From assembly GCF_024345975.1 (NCBI RefSeq), contig NZ_JAGQCD010000005.1, forward strand, positions 97,279-161,278: a DNA stretch of 64,000 nt, written 5' to 3'. The position numbers were made by a program, and so were the translations under genes. The notes under the pieces were generated by a model. The model had not been told where the DNA came from. It did not search any database and saw nothing but the letters and a program-made list of their open reading frames with translations. The DNA is from Cyanobium sp. Cruz-8D1 (GTDB lineage: Bacteria > Cyanobacteriota > Cyanobacteriia > PCC-6307 > Cyanobiaceae). Positions 62,757 to 64,000 of the stretch are shown piece after piece. Each line of letters begins with the position of its first letter. The stretch's first letter is position 1.

Positions 62757-63614
62757 TCAGGGGCGCTTCACAGGGGGGGGCTGGCCTGCCCCTGGCGAGG
62801 CTGGGTCCTCCCCATCGTCTTGAAGCGATGCAAGCCAGGCCGCATCCACCGGCTGCCGGGAACGTCGGCCCAGGCCTTGACGAAAACGCAGGACGTCCGG
62901 CAGATGAAGGACGTGGAGCAGCAGGCTGGAGCCTCCACGCTTGAGCTGACCAATGGCCGCGAAGCAGACAGCCAGGGCGAGGGCCGCCAGGCCATCGGTG
63001 ATCCAGCCCAGCAATCCCCCCTGCAGGCGCAGCTTGCGCAGCTCTGCCAGGCGGTAGTCGGCGCGCTGAATCTGGGGCTGGAGTTGATCAAGCACCACGG
63101 CCCGCACCTGGTCGAGGGGCTTGGTGAACGCGCCCTGGATCTGGGCGGGAGCGCCGGGCAGTTGGCTGATTGCCCGTTTCAGGGCCGCTTCACTCTTGGC
63201 GAAGCGGATCTCCTCAGCCACCTGCTTCACCTGGCGCATGGCGCGCAGTTCCACGCTGTTGCCGTCACCGAGCAGCTTCAGCCCCGCATGGGTTTGCAAA
63301 GGGATCAGCAACAGAAAGCCGATGGCGGCGAAAAAGGCGAGCCGCCGCATCCACTGCACCTGGTCGGCCAGGCGGGTGGACTGGGAGCGCAAGAGCTGGG
63401 CCAGCAGCAGCAGCACCGCCCCCAGCAAGGGAAACAGTGCCGTGGTGCGCAGGGCATTGGCCAGTTTCAACTGCCAGGCGGGCTGCAGCAACGCCACCGG
63501 CAGCACCAGCTTGAGCAGGAAGGCGACAAACAGGCCAAACAGCCCGTAGCCGATGTACTGAAGCACCAGAGAAAGCTCGCGACGGGCTTCGCTATCGGAG
63601 AAGGACGTTCTCAT
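62757..63614 (-). CDS. HpsJ-like membrane protein
   Basis: A 285-residue protein with three N-terminal helices (LVLQYIGYGLFGLFVAFLLK; ALFPLLGAVLLLLAQLL; LAFFAAIGFLLLIPLQTHAG), a long helical soluble region (residues about 115-210, possible coiled coil) and a fourth helix (GLAALALAVCFAAIG). The QPAWQLKLANALRTTALFPL segment and topology resemble the cyanobacterial HpsJ family linked to hormogonium polysaccharide, though this organism is unicellular so a polysaccharide role is only inferred. ATG 63614. Confidence 0.55.
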   Translation of the reverse strand: MRTSFSDSEARRELSLVLQYIGYGLFGLFVAFLLKLVLPVALLQPAWQLKLANALRTTALFPLLGAVLLLLAQLLRSQSTRLADQVQWMRRLAFFAAIGFLLLIPLQTHAGLKLLGDGNSVELRAMRQVKQVAEEIRFAKSEAALKRAISQLPGAPAQIQGAFTKPLDQVRAVVLDQLQPQIQRADYRLAELRKLRLQGGLLGWITDGLAALALAVCFAAIGQLKRGGSSLLLHVLHLPDVLRFRQGLGRRSRQPVDAAWLASLQDDGEDPASPGAGQPPPVKRP

Positions 63615-63685
63615 AGGCAGACGATGAACAAAATCAAGGCGAACGCCACACGGGATAAAGGGGTGAAACGGCAGACAACGTAGAA

Positions 63686-63708
63686 AAACCCTGAAGGAGC
63701 AAGGGTTT
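63686..63708 (-). terminator. Hairpin with minus-strand U-run, possible orphan terminator
   Basis: A perfect 7-base stem (AAACCCT at 63686-63692 against AGGGTTT at 63702-63708) with a 9-base loop. On the minus strand the stem is followed by a five-T run, the form of a terminator for leftward transcripts, but the only sequence to its right is the insertion sequence. It sits upstream of the HpsJ-like gene. Confidence 0.4.
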
Positions 63709-63760
63709 CAGCCACGGATGTGGACCGTTCTGATCATCAGCTCCTGCGGCTACATGCCCC

Positions 63761-64000
63761 TAAGAGTTTGCTGAAAAACCCGGCCACCTCTGCGAGAATG
63801 CATCAACTGCCCATTCGTTGATGCGAGGCCAACAGGAGCGCAGCGGCTCCCTGTTCTCCTACGTCTCGATCGAGGAGCGGATCCCGAGCAGCCATCCGCT
63901 CAGGCGGATTCGCAAGCTGGCGGATCAGGCGCTTGATCGGCTCAATCCCACTTTCTGCAGGCTGTACGCCTCAGAGGGACGACCATCGGTTCCACCGGAG
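63761..64000 (+). mobile_element. Insertion sequence, left end, cut by the window
   Basis: The region from about 63761 (GAGTTTGCTGAAAAACC, a possible terminal inverted repeat) to the window edge carries the start of a transposase gene. The exact boundary and target duplication cannot be seen without the right end. Confidence 0.6.
63821..64000 (+). CDS. DDE transposase with DUF772 N-terminal domain (IS5/IS1182-like), 5' part only
   Basis: Sixty codons from ATG 63821 to the window end: MRGQQERSGSLFSYVSIEER, then IPSSHPLRRIRKLADQALDR and YASEGRPSVPPE. The pattern LFSYVxxExRIPxxHPLRxIR followed by GRPSxPPE is the N-terminal (DUF772) region of transposases of the IS5/IS1182 type. The catalytic DDE residues lie beyond the window, so activity cannot be judged. 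Confidence 0.85.
   Translation, partial: MRGQQERSGSLFSYVSIEERIPSSHPLRRIRKLADQALDRLNPTFCRLYASEGRPSVPPE

Noticed and set aside
1..64000. tRNA, rRNA, CRISPR array or prophage
   Set aside because: I saw no cloverleaf-like intergenic segments, no rRNA stretches, no regularly spaced direct repeats and no phage structural genes. Gaps are too short for most of these. A covariance-model scan would be decisive for small RNAs.

Overview
The window comes from a GC-rich, phycobilisome-containing unicellular picocyanobacterium of the Synechococcus/Cyanobium (alpha-cyanobacterial) type. The evidence is gene content and order: glpX-hemA-glgC beside rpe, chlP, pcyA followed by devBCA, apcF, gun4, psb28, a GUN4/HemA/ChlP tetrapyrrole set, ferredoxin-type sulfite reductase and CcsA-type cytochrome c maturation. 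Gene density is very high. Most neighbours overlap by 4 bases (ATGA) or are separated by a few tens of bases, and several convergent pairs overlap at their 3' ends. I saw no rRNA, tRNA or CRISPR array.

Layout. 0-4.2 kb: carbon and tetrapyrrole metabolism (glgC 3'-truncated by the window edge, hemA, glpX, rpe). 4.3-12.5 kb: a leftward string vanY-like, typA, DUF309, lptA, lptB, lptF/G, ccsA and a GT39 membrane glycosyltransferase, with an unusually hairpin-rich leader before typA. 12.6-15.3 kb: chlP and a CBS/DUF21 transporter-like protein. 15.5-18.5 kb: a three-gene natural-product cassette (methyltransferase, FAD oxidoreductase, type III polyketide synthase). 18.5-30.1 kb: glyS, sir, vanX-like, recG, an acidic-linker protein, tsf, rpsB, a GT2 glycosyltransferase and a 51-residue basic protein. 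30.2-33.7 kb: pcyA-devB-devC-devA. 33.8-43.1 kb: a split M16 peptidase pair, a SipA/CRR42-like protein, bioY, lspA, an FHA-fused class A penicillin-binding protein, a DUF697 GTPase, a small membrane protein and a PLP decarboxylase. 43.1-51.3 kb: tadA, a class V aminotransferase, apcF, a glutamine synthetase-like gene that has lost its active site, small cyanobacterial proteins, a GHKL ATPase with gun4, psb28 and two AI-2E family membrane proteins. 51.3-57.3 kb: secD-secF, pdhB, DUF3082, ispE, ksgA. 57.3-64 kb: more accessory genes (YraN, an EAL protein, a lumenal pentapeptide protein), an SOS-type umuDC pair under a LexA-like palindrome, an HpsJ-like membrane protein and the start of an insertion sequence at the right edge.

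The most unusual item is the gene at 45550-46875. It keeps the overall glutamine synthetase scaffold from end to end, yet every one of the six metal-ligand positions and both active-site arginines are replaced, so it reads as a glutamine synthetase pseudoenzyme rather than a degraded gene. Other items worth attention are the type III PKS cassette, a umuD gene that encodes only the already-cleaved form, the FHA-PBP fusion and the EAL protein with a 15-base tandem repeat at its start.
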